From: Comamonadaceae bacterium UBA2121
GTDB taxonomy: Bacteria; Pseudomonadota; Gammaproteobacteria; Burkholderiales; Burkholderiaceae_C
Assembly: GCA_002331385.1 (NCBI GenBank)
Contig: DCYB01000010.1
Location: forward strand, 372,001 to 436,000
DNA length: 64,000 nt
Direction: 5' to 3'
Positions within the stretch are counted from its first letter, which is position 1, and every line of letters begins with the position of its first letter. The notes below the pieces were generated by a model. It saw only the letters and a list, made by a program, of their open reading frames with translations, searched no databases and was not told the origin of the DNA. Made by a program: the position numbers and the translations under genes. Of the stretch, positions 46,459-55,343 are shown one piece after another.

Positions 46459-48138
46459 TTATCCCTGCTCTTCTTTTCCCTTTTGCAAGGCGGCCAATGT
46501 TTCGGCCTCGGTGCGGAAGATCAGCAGATGCTCCTTGTTTTCCAGCGCACCCGCCTTTTGCAGGCGCTGCTCAACGGGCAGCTTCAGGCCGCTCAGGATC
46601 AATGTGCCGCCGCGCTTGGCCAACAGCCAGCGCAGCCGCATGAAGGTTTCCACGCCGGTGATGTCGATGCGATTCACCGACGATGCGAACAGGCAGAGAT
46701 TGCGCACGTCGGGGCGCGACTGCAGCGCCTCGGTGACGCGCCGCTCGAATGTGGACGCGCTGGCAAAGTCCAGCTCTGCATCCATGCGCACGGCCAGCAG
46801 GTCGGGGGCGAGGGCGGGCAACTGCCACAGATTGCGATCGCGCAGCGTGCCATCGGGGTGCAGGCCCACCTCGATGATGCGTGGATGCAGGCGCTGGAAC
46901 AGGAAGTGGCTCAGGTTGAGCACCACGCCCGCCAGCACGCCCCAGTACAGGCGCGGTGCGGTGGCAATGGTCAGCACGAAGGTGATGATGCCGATGGAGG
47001 CCTCCACGCGCGAGATCTTCCACAACTGCAACAATTCGCCGGGTTTGAACAGTCCGGTCACGGCGGTGACAACCACCGCCGCCAACACTGCATTGGGCAC
47101 GTGGTACAGCTCGGGCGTGAGCCACAGCAGCGCGACCAGCACCAGCGCCGTGGCGAACAGGTTGGACCAGCCGGTCTTCGCACCAGCGTAGAGATTGAGC
47201 GCAGAACGCGAGAACGATGCACTGGTGGCAAAGCCGCCCGTGAGACCGGAGCTGATTTTCGCCAGACCTTGCGCGACCAGATCCTGATTTTCGTTCCAGC
47301 GCGTGCCCTCGCGCTGGTGCTCGATCTTCGCGCTCGAGGTGGTTTCCAGAAAGCTCACCAGCGCCACCACCATCATGGGCATGAACAGGCCGCCGAACTC
47401 GTCCCAGGACAGCCACTCGGGCAGATACAGACTCGGAAAGCCCGATGGCAAATGCCCGATCACCGCGCCACCGCGATCCGCGAAACCCACCAGCCAGCTC
47501 ACCAACGCCGTGCCGGAAATGACGACGATGGCAGCAGGAAAGGTGGGTTTGAACCGCTTGGCCGCCATCAGCAGCCCCAAGCTTCCCAGCCCGAACGCCG
47601 TGGCTGCGAAATCGAAATGGTGGATCGACGGCTGGCTGAACAACGCATGCCAGCCGGTGCGCAGACCCAGCAGAGCGGGCAATTGCGACAGCAGGATCAA
47701 GAGCGCTGCCGCCTGCGTGAAACCGGTGAGCACCGGAGACGTGACCAGGCTCATCACCCAGCCAAAACGCACGAATCCGACGACCGCCTGCAACATGCCG
47801 GAGAGAATCGCCAGCCATACCGCGAGCGACACCCAGTGAGCACTGCCGGGCTCGGCCATGCCGGTAAGCGATGCGCCAATCAACAGGCTGGTGAGCGCCG
47901 TCGGGCCCACGCCCAGACGCGTGGACGAACTGAACAGCACGGCCACCACGGCGGGCAGCAGCGAGGCATAGATGCCCGTCACTAACGGCATGCCGGCCAG
48001 CGCGGCATAGGCCACCCCTTGCGGCACGAGCATGAGCCCGACCGTCATGCCCGCAATGAACTCGCCGCGCAGCAATTCCTTGGTGGGACGCGGCCAGTTC
48101 AGAAACGGCAGCCAGCGGCGCAGGGATTGCAGATTCAT
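46459..48138 (-). CDS. SulP family anion transporter with STAS domain
   Basis: The 559-aa inner-membrane protein has the SLC26/SulP layout: about 12-14 helices starting with FIAGMTVGLMLVPQGVAYAALAGMP, then YASLLPAVVAVLF, SPVLTGFTQAAALLI and GLTGGFATSASFSRSALN, followed by a cytoplasmic STAS domain (about 440-545, VRNLCLFASSVNRIDITGVETF). Members carry sulfate, bicarbonate or dicarboxylates; the substrate cannot be read here. ATG at 48138 fits the family start. Confidence 0.92.
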   Translation of the reverse strand: MNLQSLRRWLPFLNWPRPTKELLRGEFIAGMTVGLMLVPQGVAYAALAGMPLVTGIYASLLPAVVAVLFSSSTRLGVGPTALTSLLIGASLTGMAEPGSAHWVSLAVWLAILSGMLQAVVGFVRFGWVMSLVTSPVLTGFTQAAALLILLSQLPALLGLRTGWHALFSQPSIHHFDFAATAFGLGSLGLLMAAKRFKPTFPAAIVVISGTALVSWLVGFADRGGAVIGHLPSGFPSLYLPEWLSWDEFGGLFMPMMVVALVSFLETTSSAKIEHQREGTRWNENQDLVAQGLAKISSGLTGGFATSASFSRSALNLYAGAKTGWSNLFATALVLVALLWLTPELYHVPNAVLAAVVVTAVTGLFKPGELLQLWKISRVEASIGIITFVLTIATAPRLYWGVLAGVVLNLSHFLFQRLHPRIIEVGLHPDGTLRDRNLWQLPALAPDLLAVRMDAELDFASASTFERRVTEALQSRPDVRNLCLFASSVNRIDITGVETFMRLRWLLAKRGGTLILSGLKLPVEQRLQKAGALENKEHLLIFRTEAETLAALQKGKEEQG

Positions 48139-48315
48139 GGCGGGTGATTGTCTATTCTGGGGTCTTCGATGGGTGTCACACATGCGCAGAAACCGCCGGC
48201 GCTGCGGCGCGCTATGGAGCTTGTCCTACATCGTTATATGTATCACGAGTACCTGCGCCGTGCAGCAGGCGAGATAGATTTAATCATGTTCAAGCAATCA
48301 ATGAGGTGAGACTCA

Positions 48316-48855
48316 ATGCAATACACACAACTTTCTGACGCTGAAAACCGCCCTGTATGGAAGCGTGGCTCGGCCATCGCGCTGGCCGTGCTGTTGGCTG
48401 CGGGACTGGCCGCTTGCGACAAGCAACCGTCGGATCAGACGGCGGGCCAGAAGCTGGACACGGCCATCGCCAAAACCGAAGCGGCGGCTGAAGATGCGAA
48501 GGTGAAAACCGAAGCAGCTGCAGACAACGCCAAAGCCAAGATGGAAGTGGCTGCGGACGATGCCAAGCAGAAGATGGACGCAGCCGCTCAGGACGTGAGC
48601 CAGGCCGCACACAACGCCGCGAGCAACGCTGCGGTGGCACTGGATGACACAGCCATCACCACCAAGGTGAAGGCCGCATTTGCTGCCGATCCGAATCTGA
48701 GCGCCGTGCTCATCAGCGTGGACACCAAGGACGGTGTGGTGACACTCAGCGGCCCCGTCAAGACGGCCGATGATTCCAAGCATGCGCAGAATCTCACGCA
48801 GGCCATCGAAGGCGTGAAAAGCGTGGTCAACGAACTGAAGGTCACGGCAGGCTGA
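48316..48855 (+). CDS. BON-domain lipoprotein with four 11-residue repeats
   Basis: The 179-aa protein has a signal with lipobox LAAC (Cys34) preceded by an unusually long N-region of 19 residues. Residues 53-96 are four perfect-length 11-residue repeats of the type K-(T/M)-E-A-A-A-x-D-A-K-x, which should form a long amphipathic helix. Residues 108-178 are a BON domain (DDTAITTKVKAAFAADPNLSA, VDTKDGVVTLSGPV, AIEGVKSVVNELKV), a phospholipid-binding module as in OsmY. It is expected on the periplasmic side, possibly in stress or envelope maintenance. Confidence 0.9.
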   Translation: MQYTQLSDAENRPVWKRGSAIALAVLLAAGLAACDKQPSDQTAGQKLDTAIAKTEAAAEDAKVKTEAAADNAKAKMEVAADDAKQKMDAAAQDVSQAAHNAASNAAVALDDTAITTKVKAAFAADPNLSAVLISVDTKDGVVTLSGPVKTADDSKHAQNLTQAIEGVKSVVNELKVTAG

Positions 48856-48934
48856 TCGCCGCAACGCCCGTAACCACCGCGCCGGTGCAACGCCCGTTCG
48901 TGTGAAGGGGCGGCACCGGCGCTACTATTGGGGG

Positions 48935-50176
48935 ATGACGAAAAACACCCCCAGACAAGAGACAGTCACCGACCTGATTCACCACGCCTATGCCCCACCC
49001 GCGGGTTTCATGGCACCGCAACCTGCGGTGCACAAGGCGTCCACCGTGATCTTCCCGAACGTCGCGGCGATGCGCACGCGGGAGTGGAAGGACAAGACCG
49101 GCTATACCTACGGCCTGCACGGCACGCCAACGAGCTATGTGCTGGAAGAGCGCATTGCCACATTGGAGGGCGGCCTGCAATGCCTGCTCGTGCCCAGCGG
49201 GTTGGCGGCGATTGCGAATGTGTCGCTGTCGCTGCTGTCGCAGGGCGACGAAGTGCTCATTCCCGACAACGCTTACGGCCCGAACAAGGCGTTGGCGGAA
49301 GTGGAGCTGAAGCACTACGGCATCAGCCACCGTTACTACGATCCGCTCGATCCAGCGGACCTCGTCGCCAAGATATCGCCCGCTACGCGCGTCGTGTGGC
49401 TGGAAGCGCCGGGTTCGGTGACGATGGAGTTTCCCGATTTGCCGCAGTTGGCACGCATCTGCCGCGAGCGGAAAGTGATCTCGGTGCTCGACAACACCTG
49501 GGGCGCAGGTCTGGCGTTCCAGCCGTTTGATCTGTTGCGCGATGGCGGCAGCCTCGCCGTTGATGTCTCCGTGCATGCGCTCACCAAGTACCCCAGCGGC
49601 GGCGGCGACGTGCTGATGGGTGCCATCACCACACGCGACGAATCGCTGCATCTGAAGATGAAGCTCACACACATGCGCGTGGGCTTTGGCGTGGGCATGA
49701 ACGATGTGGAATCGGTGCTGCGCGCGCTGCCCAGCATGGCGTTGCGTTACCGTGCCCATGACGTCGTGGCGCGTGAGCTGGCCCAATGGATGGGCAAGCA
49801 CTCGGCAGTGGTGCAAGTGCTGCATCCGGCCTTGGCGGGCTCACCCGGACACGAGCACTGGAAGGCGTTGTGCTGCACCGGCGCGCAACCGGATGGACTG
49901 GCGGCAGGCCTGTTCAGCGTGGTCATCGATCCGCGCTTCACGCAGGCGCAGGTGGACCGGTTCTGCGACAGCCTGAAGCTGTTCAAGCTCGGCTACAGCT
50001 GGGGCGGCCCCATCAGTCTCGTGGTGCCCTACGAGCTGCCAACCATGCGCAGCCTGCCGCAAACGCAGGTACAGCCGGGCACCGTCGTGCGTTTTTCCAT
50101 TGGACTGGAGGCGGCTGGCGACCTGCAGGCCGATCTGGCGCAGGCCCTTGCCGCCGCGTTCGACGACAACGCCTGA
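48935..50176 (+). CDS. metC: Cystathionine beta-lyase
   Basis: MetC cleaves cystathionine to homocysteine, pyruvate and ammonia. The 413-aa PLP enzyme has HKASTVIFPNVAAM, YTYGLHGTPTSYVLEERIATLEGG, LVPSGLAAI, VLDNTWGAGLAFQP and the PLP lysine in HALTKYPSGG. The -YGLHGTPT- and SWGGPISLV text are typical of the proteobacterial MetC group rather than MetB. ATG at 48935 follows GGGGG and starts the homologous region. It ends exactly where the convergent tesA ends, the two stop codons abutting as TGATCA. Confidence 0.93.
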   Translation: MTKNTPRQETVTDLIHHAYAPPAGFMAPQPAVHKASTVIFPNVAAMRTREWKDKTGYTYGLHGTPTSYVLEERIATLEGGLQCLLVPSGLAAIANVSLSLLSQGDEVLIPDNAYGPNKALAEVELKHYGISHRYYDPLDPADLVAKISPATRVVWLEAPGSVTMEFPDLPQLARICRERKVISVLDNTWGAGLAFQPFDLLRDGGSLAVDVSVHALTKYPSGGGDVLMGAITTRDESLHLKMKLTHMRVGFGVGMNDVESVLRALPSMALRYRAHDVVARELAQWMGKHSAVVQVLHPALAGSPGHEHWKALCCTGAQPDGLAAGLFSVVIDPRFTQAQVDRFCDSLKLFKLGYSWGGPISLVVPYELPTMRSLPQTQVQPGTVVRFSIGLEAAGDLQADLAQALAAAFDDNA

Positions 50177-50836
50177 TCAGCCCTTCAACAACGGTTTGAG
50201 CACCGGCCACACGTTGGCCAGCAGCGTGGGCTGCGCCAATGCGTTGGGGTGAATGCGATCCGACTGGAAGAGTCGTGTCGGATCGGCATCGTCCGCCACG
50301 CCCTTGAGCAGGAACGGCACGAGCGCCGTGCCGTATTGCTTGGCCACGGCGGGGAACACCTCGGCAAACTGCTGGGTGTACTTGCTGCCGTAGTTGGGCG
50401 GCACCTGCATGCCCACCAACACCACTTTGGCGCCGGACTTTTGCGCTTGTTCGGTCATCCACGCGAGGTTGTCCTGCGTGTTCTTGAGTGGCAGGCCGCG
50501 CAGTGCGTCGTTGGCACCCAATTCCAGGATGACATGCGTGGGCTGGTGTTGCTTGAGCAGCGCCGCAAGGCGCGAGCGACCACCGGACGTGGTGTCCCCG
50601 CTCACGCTGGCATTGACGACTTTGGCAGGAATCTTTTCGGTGGATAGTTGCTTTTCCAGCAACGCAACCCAGCCTGTGCCGCGTGCGAGTCCATACTCGG
50701 CACTGAGCGAATCACCGAGCACCAGGATCAGTGGCGCACGCGATGGTGTGGTGGCGGGGCTGGCGCTGCTGCAAACCCCTGCAAACAGGGCGAGCGCTGC
50801 GCCCGCGATACAGTCTCGACGATTCATCAAATTCAT
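50177..50836 (-). CDS. tesA: GDSL-type arylesterase / lysophospholipase L1-like (TesA)
   Basis: TesA is a periplasmic SGNH esterase/thioesterase. The 219-aa protein has a signal peptide (RRDCIAGAALALFAGVCSSASPA), block I LVLGDSLSAEYG (catalytic Ser), block II NASVSGDTTSGG, block III ELGANDALRG and block V DRIHPN (Asp and His). ATG at 50836 is 3 bp from an AGGAG site; ATG at 50827 is a near-equal option. It is divergent from a YbbA-like ABC ATPase gene, the same arrangement as tesA-ybbA in E. coli. Confidence 0.92.
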   Translation of the reverse strand: MNLMNRRDCIAGAALALFAGVCSSASPATTPSRAPLILVLGDSLSAEYGLARGTGWVALLEKQLSTEKIPAKVVNASVSGDTTSGGRSRLAALLKQHQPTHVILELGANDALRGLPLKNTQDNLAWMTEQAQKSGAKVVLVGMQVPPNYGSKYTQQFAEVFPAVAKQYGTALVPFLLKGVADDADPTRLFQSDRIHPNALAQPTLLANVWPVLKPLLKG

Positions 50837-50864
50837 CAACTCCTGCTCTCTCAGAGAATTGTTC

Positions 50865-51587
50865 ATGTCTGAAGTTCAATCCGTGTTGGCCGAGTCCGTT
50901 TCCGCTTCCCGCGCTGCGCCCATCATTGCGGTGGAGCACGTGCACAAATCGGTGACGGATTCCACCGGTACGCTGGACATTTTGCGCGATATCGATTTCC
51001 AGCTGCAGCCGCGTGAGACCGTCGCCATCGTCGGCGCATCGGGTTCGGGCAAGAGCACGCTGCTGTCCATCATTGCCGGGCTGGACGTGCCCACGCAAGG
51101 CACGGTGCGGCTGGCGGGGCAGGATCTGTTTGCGCTCAGCGAAGACGACCGCGCTGCACTGCGCGGGCAGAAGATGGGCTTCGTGTTCCAGAGTTTCCAG
51201 CTCATGGGTAATCTGACCGCGCTGGAGAACGTGATGCTGCCGCTGGAGCTGGCTGCGCACCGCCAGGCGCGAGCCATGGCGCAGGAAATGCTGGTGCGCG
51301 TGGGACTGGGGCAGCGGCTGAATCACTACCCCAAAGTGCTGTCAGGGGGCGAGCAGCAGCGCGTGGCGCTGGCGCGGGCGTTTGTCGTTCAACCCGCCGT
51401 GTTGTTGGCCGACGAGCCGACTGGCAGCCTCGACTTTGCAACCGGCGAAACCATCATGCAGCTCATGTTCGATCTGAACCGCGAGCAGGGCACGACGCTG
51501 GTGATGGTCACGCATGACCGCGCGATTGCCGCGCGCTGCGACCGGCGCATCGTCATCGAGGCGGGGCAGATCGCCTCGATCGACTGA
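50865..51587 (+). CDS. ABC transporter ATP-binding protein, YbbA/LolD-like
   Basis: The 240-aa ATPase has Walker A GASGSGKST, Q-loop FVFQSFQLMGNLTALENVMLPLE, signature LSGGEQQRVALARAF, Walker B VLLADEPTGSLD and an H-loop at VTHD. It belongs to the MacB/LolD/YbbA branch that works with FtsX-type permeases in the envelope. The divergent tesA neighbour supports YbbA. Unlike in E. coli, no permease (ybbP) follows: sstT on the other strand begins 4 bp downstream. Confidence 0.92.
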   Translation: MSEVQSVLAESVSASRAAPIIAVEHVHKSVTDSTGTLDILRDIDFQLQPRETVAIVGASGSGKSTLLSIIAGLDVPTQGTVRLAGQDLFALSEDDRAALRGQKMGFVFQSFQLMGNLTALENVMLPLELAAHRQARAMAQEMLVRVGLGQRLNHYPKVLSGGEQQRVALARAFVVQPAVLLADEPTGSLDFATGETIMQLMFDLNREQGTTLVMVTHDRAIAARCDRRIVIEAGQIASID

Positions 51588-51591
51588 CCGC

Positions 51592-52821
51592 TCAGGCCGC
51601 CTGCTTGCGCTCTTCAGCCATGCAGGCCGCTGCGGTGAAGATCACGTCGGTGGAAGAGTTCAGCGCGGTTTCTGCAGAGTCCTGCACGATCCCGATGATG
51701 AAGCCAATGCCTACGACCTGCATCGCCACGTCGTTGGAAATGCCGAACAGGCTGCACGCCAGCGGAATCAGCAGCAGCGAGCCACCCGCCACGCCCGACG
51801 CGCCGCATGCGCACACGGCAGACACCACGCACAGCAGCAGGGCCGTTGGAATGTCCACGTGGATGCCCAATGTGTGCGCCGCCGCCAGCGACAGCACGCT
51901 GATGGTGATGGCGGCGCCGGCCATGTTGATGGTTGCGCCGAGAGGAATCGCCACGCTGTAGGTGTCTTCGTTCAGGCCCAGACGCTTGGCCAGTGCCAGG
52001 TTGATCGGAATGTTGGCGGCAGAGCTGCGTGTGAAAAAAGCGGTGACGCCGCTCTCGCGCAGGCAGGTCAGCACCAGCGGATAGGGGTTGCGGCGAATCA
52101 TGAACCAGACGATGAGCGGATTCACCACCAGCGCCACGAACAGCATGCAGCCCACCAGCACCGCCAGCAGTTGGGCATAGCCCTTGAGCGCCTGCAGGCC
52201 GGAGTCCGCAAAGGTGGTGGCGACCAGACCCAGAATGCCCAGCGGCGCAAAGCGGATCACCAACTGGATGATCTGCGTGACCGCATCCGACAGATCATGC
52301 AGTGCGGCGCGCGTGTTGGGGCTGGAGTGGCGCAGCGCCAGACCCAGACCCACGGCCCAGGCCAGCACGCCGATGTAGTTGGCCTCGGCGATCGCCTTGA
52401 CCGGATTGCTCACCACGTTCATCAGCAGCGTCAGCAGCACTTCAGAGATGCTGCCCGGCGCGGCCATGGATTCGGCCTTGGACTGCAGCACCAGCTCGCT
52501 CGGAAACGCAAAGCTGGCGGCCACGGCCACCGCCGCAGCAGCCAGCGTGCCGACGCCGTACAGCATCAACACGGGTTTGATTTGCGTGGCCTCACCCACC
52601 TTATGATTGCTGATGGCCGACATCACCAGCACAAACACCAGCACCGGTGCGACGGCCTTCAGCGCCGCAATGAACAAGGTGCCGAGAACGCCCAGCGACG
52701 GCGCGGCTTGGGGGAATGCCAGCGCGATCACGATGCCGATCACAAGGGACATGGCGATTTGCGAAACCAGGCTGGTGCGCTTGAGCCAACGGGTGAGGGG
52801 AGAAAGAATCATGGAGGACAT
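51592..52821 (-). CDS. sstT: Serine/threonine:sodium symporter
   Basis: SstT imports serine and threonine with sodium. The 409-aa protein is of the dicarboxylate/amino-acid:cation symporter family (DAACS): several helices, GVTAFFTRSSAANIPINLALAKRLGL with the serine-rich hairpin, VAIPLGATINMAGAAITI (substrate region), and CACGASGVAGGSLLLIPLAC. Length equals E. coli SstT (414). ATG at 52821 is the first plausible start; ATG at 52812 is also possible, and neither has a good ribosome site. Confidence 0.93.
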   Translation of the reverse strand: MSSMILSPLTRWLKRTSLVSQIAMSLVIGIVIALAFPQAAPSLGVLGTLFIAALKAVAPVLVFVLVMSAISNHKVGEATQIKPVLMLYGVGTLAAAAVAVAASFAFPSELVLQSKAESMAAPGSISEVLLTLLMNVVSNPVKAIAEANYIGVLAWAVGLGLALRHSSPNTRAALHDLSDAVTQIIQLVIRFAPLGILGLVATTFADSGLQALKGYAQLLAVLVGCMLFVALVVNPLIVWFMIRRNPYPLVLTCLRESGVTAFFTRSSAANIPINLALAKRLGLNEDTYSVAIPLGATINMAGAAITISVLSLAAAHTLGIHVDIPTALLLCVVSAVCACGASGVAGGSLLLIPLACSLFGISNDVAMQVVGIGFIIGIVQDSAETALNSSTDVIFTAAACMAEERKQAA

Positions 52822-53159
52822 GTCCGGCGGGTTGGTGACATCGTGCGTGCCTTGCACCGGGACGGCAGGTAGGTTGAGGATCGGGTCGGACTTCGGGCAA
52901 CTGGCGGCGCTGGTTGGGAGCACTGCCTTTCACGCCAAGGCGGGTCTGCCTAAGGCGGCCGCTGGACGGGATATGGGGTTGTCCGGGCCGGAGTGCGCTG
53001 CGTCGAAGGAGCCGGCTATTGTAAGCGAGCGCCATCCATAGGCATCACCGCCTCAAAGCGCCGTCTGCAGAGGCTTGGCAGTGCCAATCCACGACTGCGC
53101 TGCGGGGCCGATGTGTCGAAGATGCGCATGGAGGGGCGGCGTCGCACGATAATGCCGGG

Positions 53160-53909
53160 ATGTCATCCCCCAAAGTTCTCTTCGGCTTTCACGCCGTGGG
53201 CGTGCGCCTGAAGACTGCGCCGCAATCGATCATCGAGGTCTATTACGAGGCCACGCGGCGCGACGCGCGCATGCGTCAGTTCATCGCACGCGCCAAAGAA
53301 GCGGGCGTGCGGCTGATCGAGGCCGATTCACTGCGCATCGCCAAGCTGGCAGGCAGCCACGGCCACCAGGGGGTGGCCGCGCGCGTGCAGGAAATCCCGA
53401 TGGCAAAGTCGCTTGACGATCTGCTTGATCAACTGGAAGCAGACGGGGTGAAAGCGCCGCTGCTGTTGGTGCTGGACGGCGTGACCGATCCGCACAACCT
53501 CGGGGCCTGCCTGCGTGTGGCGGATGGCGCTGGAGTGCACGCGGTGATCGCGCCCAAGGACCACGCCGCAGGCATCAGCGCCACGGTGGCGAAGGTGGCC
53601 AGCGGAGCGGCGGAAACTGTGCCATATTTCATGGTCACCAATCTGGCGCGCACGCTGAATGAGCTGAAGGAGCGCAACATCTGGTGCATCGGCACCAGTG
53701 GCGATGCGGACAAGACGATCTACGACGTCGATCTCAAAGGCCCGGTGGCGCTTGTGCTGGGCGCGGAAGGCGACGGCATGCGCCAGCTCACGCGCAAGAC
53801 CTGCGACCAGTTGGTTTCCATCCCCATGAAGGGCGCGGTGGAAAGCCTGAACGTCTCGGTGGCCAGCGGAGTGTGCCTGTACGAGGCGCTGCGCCAGCGC
53901 GGTGGCTGA
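53160..53909 (+). CDS. rlmB: 23S rRNA (guanosine(2251)-2'-O)-methyltransferase
   Basis: RlmB methylates G2251 in the ribosomal P-loop. The 249-aa SPOUT enzyme has an N-terminal L30e-like substrate domain (KVLFGFHAVGVRLK, SHGHQGVAARVQ) and a C-terminal knotted domain with motif 1 LDGVTDPHNLGACLRVADGAG, motif 2 LVLGAEGDGMR and motif 3 SIPMKGAVESLNVSVASG. The start is ATG at 53160. The next gene, a sirtuin, begins 21 bp downstream and may share the transcript. Confidence 0.95.
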   Translation: MSSPKVLFGFHAVGVRLKTAPQSIIEVYYEATRRDARMRQFIARAKEAGVRLIEADSLRIAKLAGSHGHQGVAARVQEIPMAKSLDDLLDQLEADGVKAPLLLVLDGVTDPHNLGACLRVADGAGVHAVIAPKDHAAGISATVAKVASGAAETVPYFMVTNLARTLNELKERNIWCIGTSGDADKTIYDVDLKGPVALVLGAEGDGMRQLTRKTCDQLVSIPMKGAVESLNVSVASGVCLYEALRQRGG

Positions 53910-53930
53910 ACCTTATCGGAGAAATTGTCC

Positions 53931-54719
53931 ATGACCCATGAAGAACTGACGGAGCAGACCGAACAAGAAGAGTCTCTCGCCGTCGCTGCCCAATGGGTGG
54001 CGGCGGCGAAAAACATCGTGGTATTGACAGGAGCGGGCATCAGTGCCGAATCGGGCGTTCCCACGTTCCGTGACGCGCAGACCGGATTCTGGTCGCAATA
54101 CCGTCCCGAAGACATGGCCTCCCAGGCAGGCTATCGGGCAAATCCCAGCATGGTGTGGCGCTGGTACGAATACCGGCGCGCGCTGGTCGCCAAGGTGCAG
54201 CCCAATGCGGGGCACCACGCGCTGGCCGTTTTCGGACACGCCCATCCGGGCCAGATCACACTGGTCACGCAGAACGTGGATGGATTGCACCAGCGTGCGG
54301 GCAGCACCGACGTGCTGTGCCTGCATGGTGAGTTGAACAAGCAGGTCTGGCTCGACAAGCCGCGTGACTGTTGCCACATCGAATCGGCCGAAGCAGGCGA
54401 GCCGCCGCATTGCAGCGTGTGCGGCAACCTGGTGCGCCCGGGCGTGGTCTGGTTTGGCGAGGCGCTGCCCTACCGCACCTTCGAGCGCGCCCAGCAGGCA
54501 GCAGAGCAATGCGATCTGATGCTGGTGCTGGGCACGGCGGGGGCGGTCTATCCGGCTGCCGGGCTGGCACGCGTAGCAGCGCGTGTGGGCGCCAAGGTGG
54601 TCATCGTGAATCCTGCGCCAAGCGAACTGGATGACGCCGCCGATCTGATCCTGCGCTGCTCGGCCTCCGTTGCGCTGCCGTGGATTCTCGCTTCGGGCGA
54701 TACGCGGCTGGCGGCCTAA
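53931..54719 (+). CDS. NAD-dependent protein deacylase, Sir2 family
   Basis: Sirtuins remove acyl groups from lysines using NAD. The 262-aa protein has VLTGAGISAESGVPTFRD, LVTQNVDGLHQRAG with catalytic-base LHGEL, four zinc Cys (two in RDCCHIE and two in CSVCGNLVRPGVVWFGE), and LGTAGAVYPAAGL. The WYEYRR segment supplies the Tyr-x2-Arg pair that marks class III (desuccinylase-like) enzymes. ATG at 53931 has a GGAGAAA site; a TTG 6 bp earlier is less likely. Confidence 0.92.
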   Translation: MTHEELTEQTEQEESLAVAAQWVAAAKNIVVLTGAGISAESGVPTFRDAQTGFWSQYRPEDMASQAGYRANPSMVWRWYEYRRALVAKVQPNAGHHALAVFGHAHPGQITLVTQNVDGLHQRAGSTDVLCLHGELNKQVWLDKPRDCCHIESAEAGEPPHCSVCGNLVRPGVVWFGEALPYRTFERAQQAAEQCDLMLVLGTAGAVYPAAGLARVAARVGAKVVIVNPAPSELDDAADLILRCSASVALPWILASGDTRLAA

Positions 54720-54746
54720 TCTGTGTTGCAGCGCCGATACCGGCGC

Positions 54747-55343
54747 TCAAACAATCCCGAACGCGCCCAGCGCGGCGCCCACCAGCAGCAGCCACAGCAG
54801 GTGTACGCGCGTGCGCCACACGAGCAACGCTGTCAGCGCCGTCACGCACCACAGCGGCCACGCCACCAGTGGGCCGCCCTGGGCGCTGGCCAGCACCCAT
54901 CCGGTCGCGCATAGCAATCCCACCACCAACGGAGCCATGCCTTGCTTGAACGCGCGCACCCCGCGGCGATGCTGGTGTTGCTGCGCCCAGCGCGTGGCAA
55001 AGAAGGTGAGGGCGCTGCTGGGCACGAGGATTCCGACCATGCAGATCAACACCCCCAGCGCGCCCAAAACCCAGCCCACAGCGCTGCCTGCGGGGGCGGA
55101 ATTCATGCCGATGTTCCAGCCCAGCAAGGCGACGAATAGCACGTTCGGTCCTGGTGCTGATTGCGCAATGGCAATCGAGTTGTTGAACTGCAGATCACTG
55201 AGCCAGCCATTGCGGTCCACCAGATAGCGATGCATATCGGGCGCCGTGGCGATCGCGCCGCCGATCGACAGCAGCGACAGCATGAGGTAGTACAGCAGCA
55301 GGTTCAGCCAGTCGACGGCGTGCAGCGTGAGGTGCGGATTCAT
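54747..55343 (-). CDS. Chromate transporter ChrA, single-domain subunit 2
   Basis: The 198-aa protein is one CHR domain with about six membrane helices, LLSIGGAIATAPDMHRYLVDRNGWLSD, and the domain signature SAPGPNVLFVALLGW. Long ChrA proteins have two such domains; here the halves are separate genes. Its ATG overlaps the stop of the upstream CHR gene by 4 bp, so the pair is surely coexpressed and likely works as a heterodimer. The transported ion is chromate by family; the native substrate may be sulfate-like. Confidence 0.92.
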   Translation of the reverse strand: MNPHLTLHAVDWLNLLLYYLMLSLLSIGGAIATAPDMHRYLVDRNGWLSDLQFNNSIAIAQSAPGPNVLFVALLGWNIGMNSAPAGSAVGWVLGALGVLICMVGILVPSSALTFFATRWAQQHQHRRGVRAFKQGMAPLVVGLLCATGWVLASAQGGPLVAWPLWCVTALTALLVWRTRVHLLWLLLVGAALGAFGIV

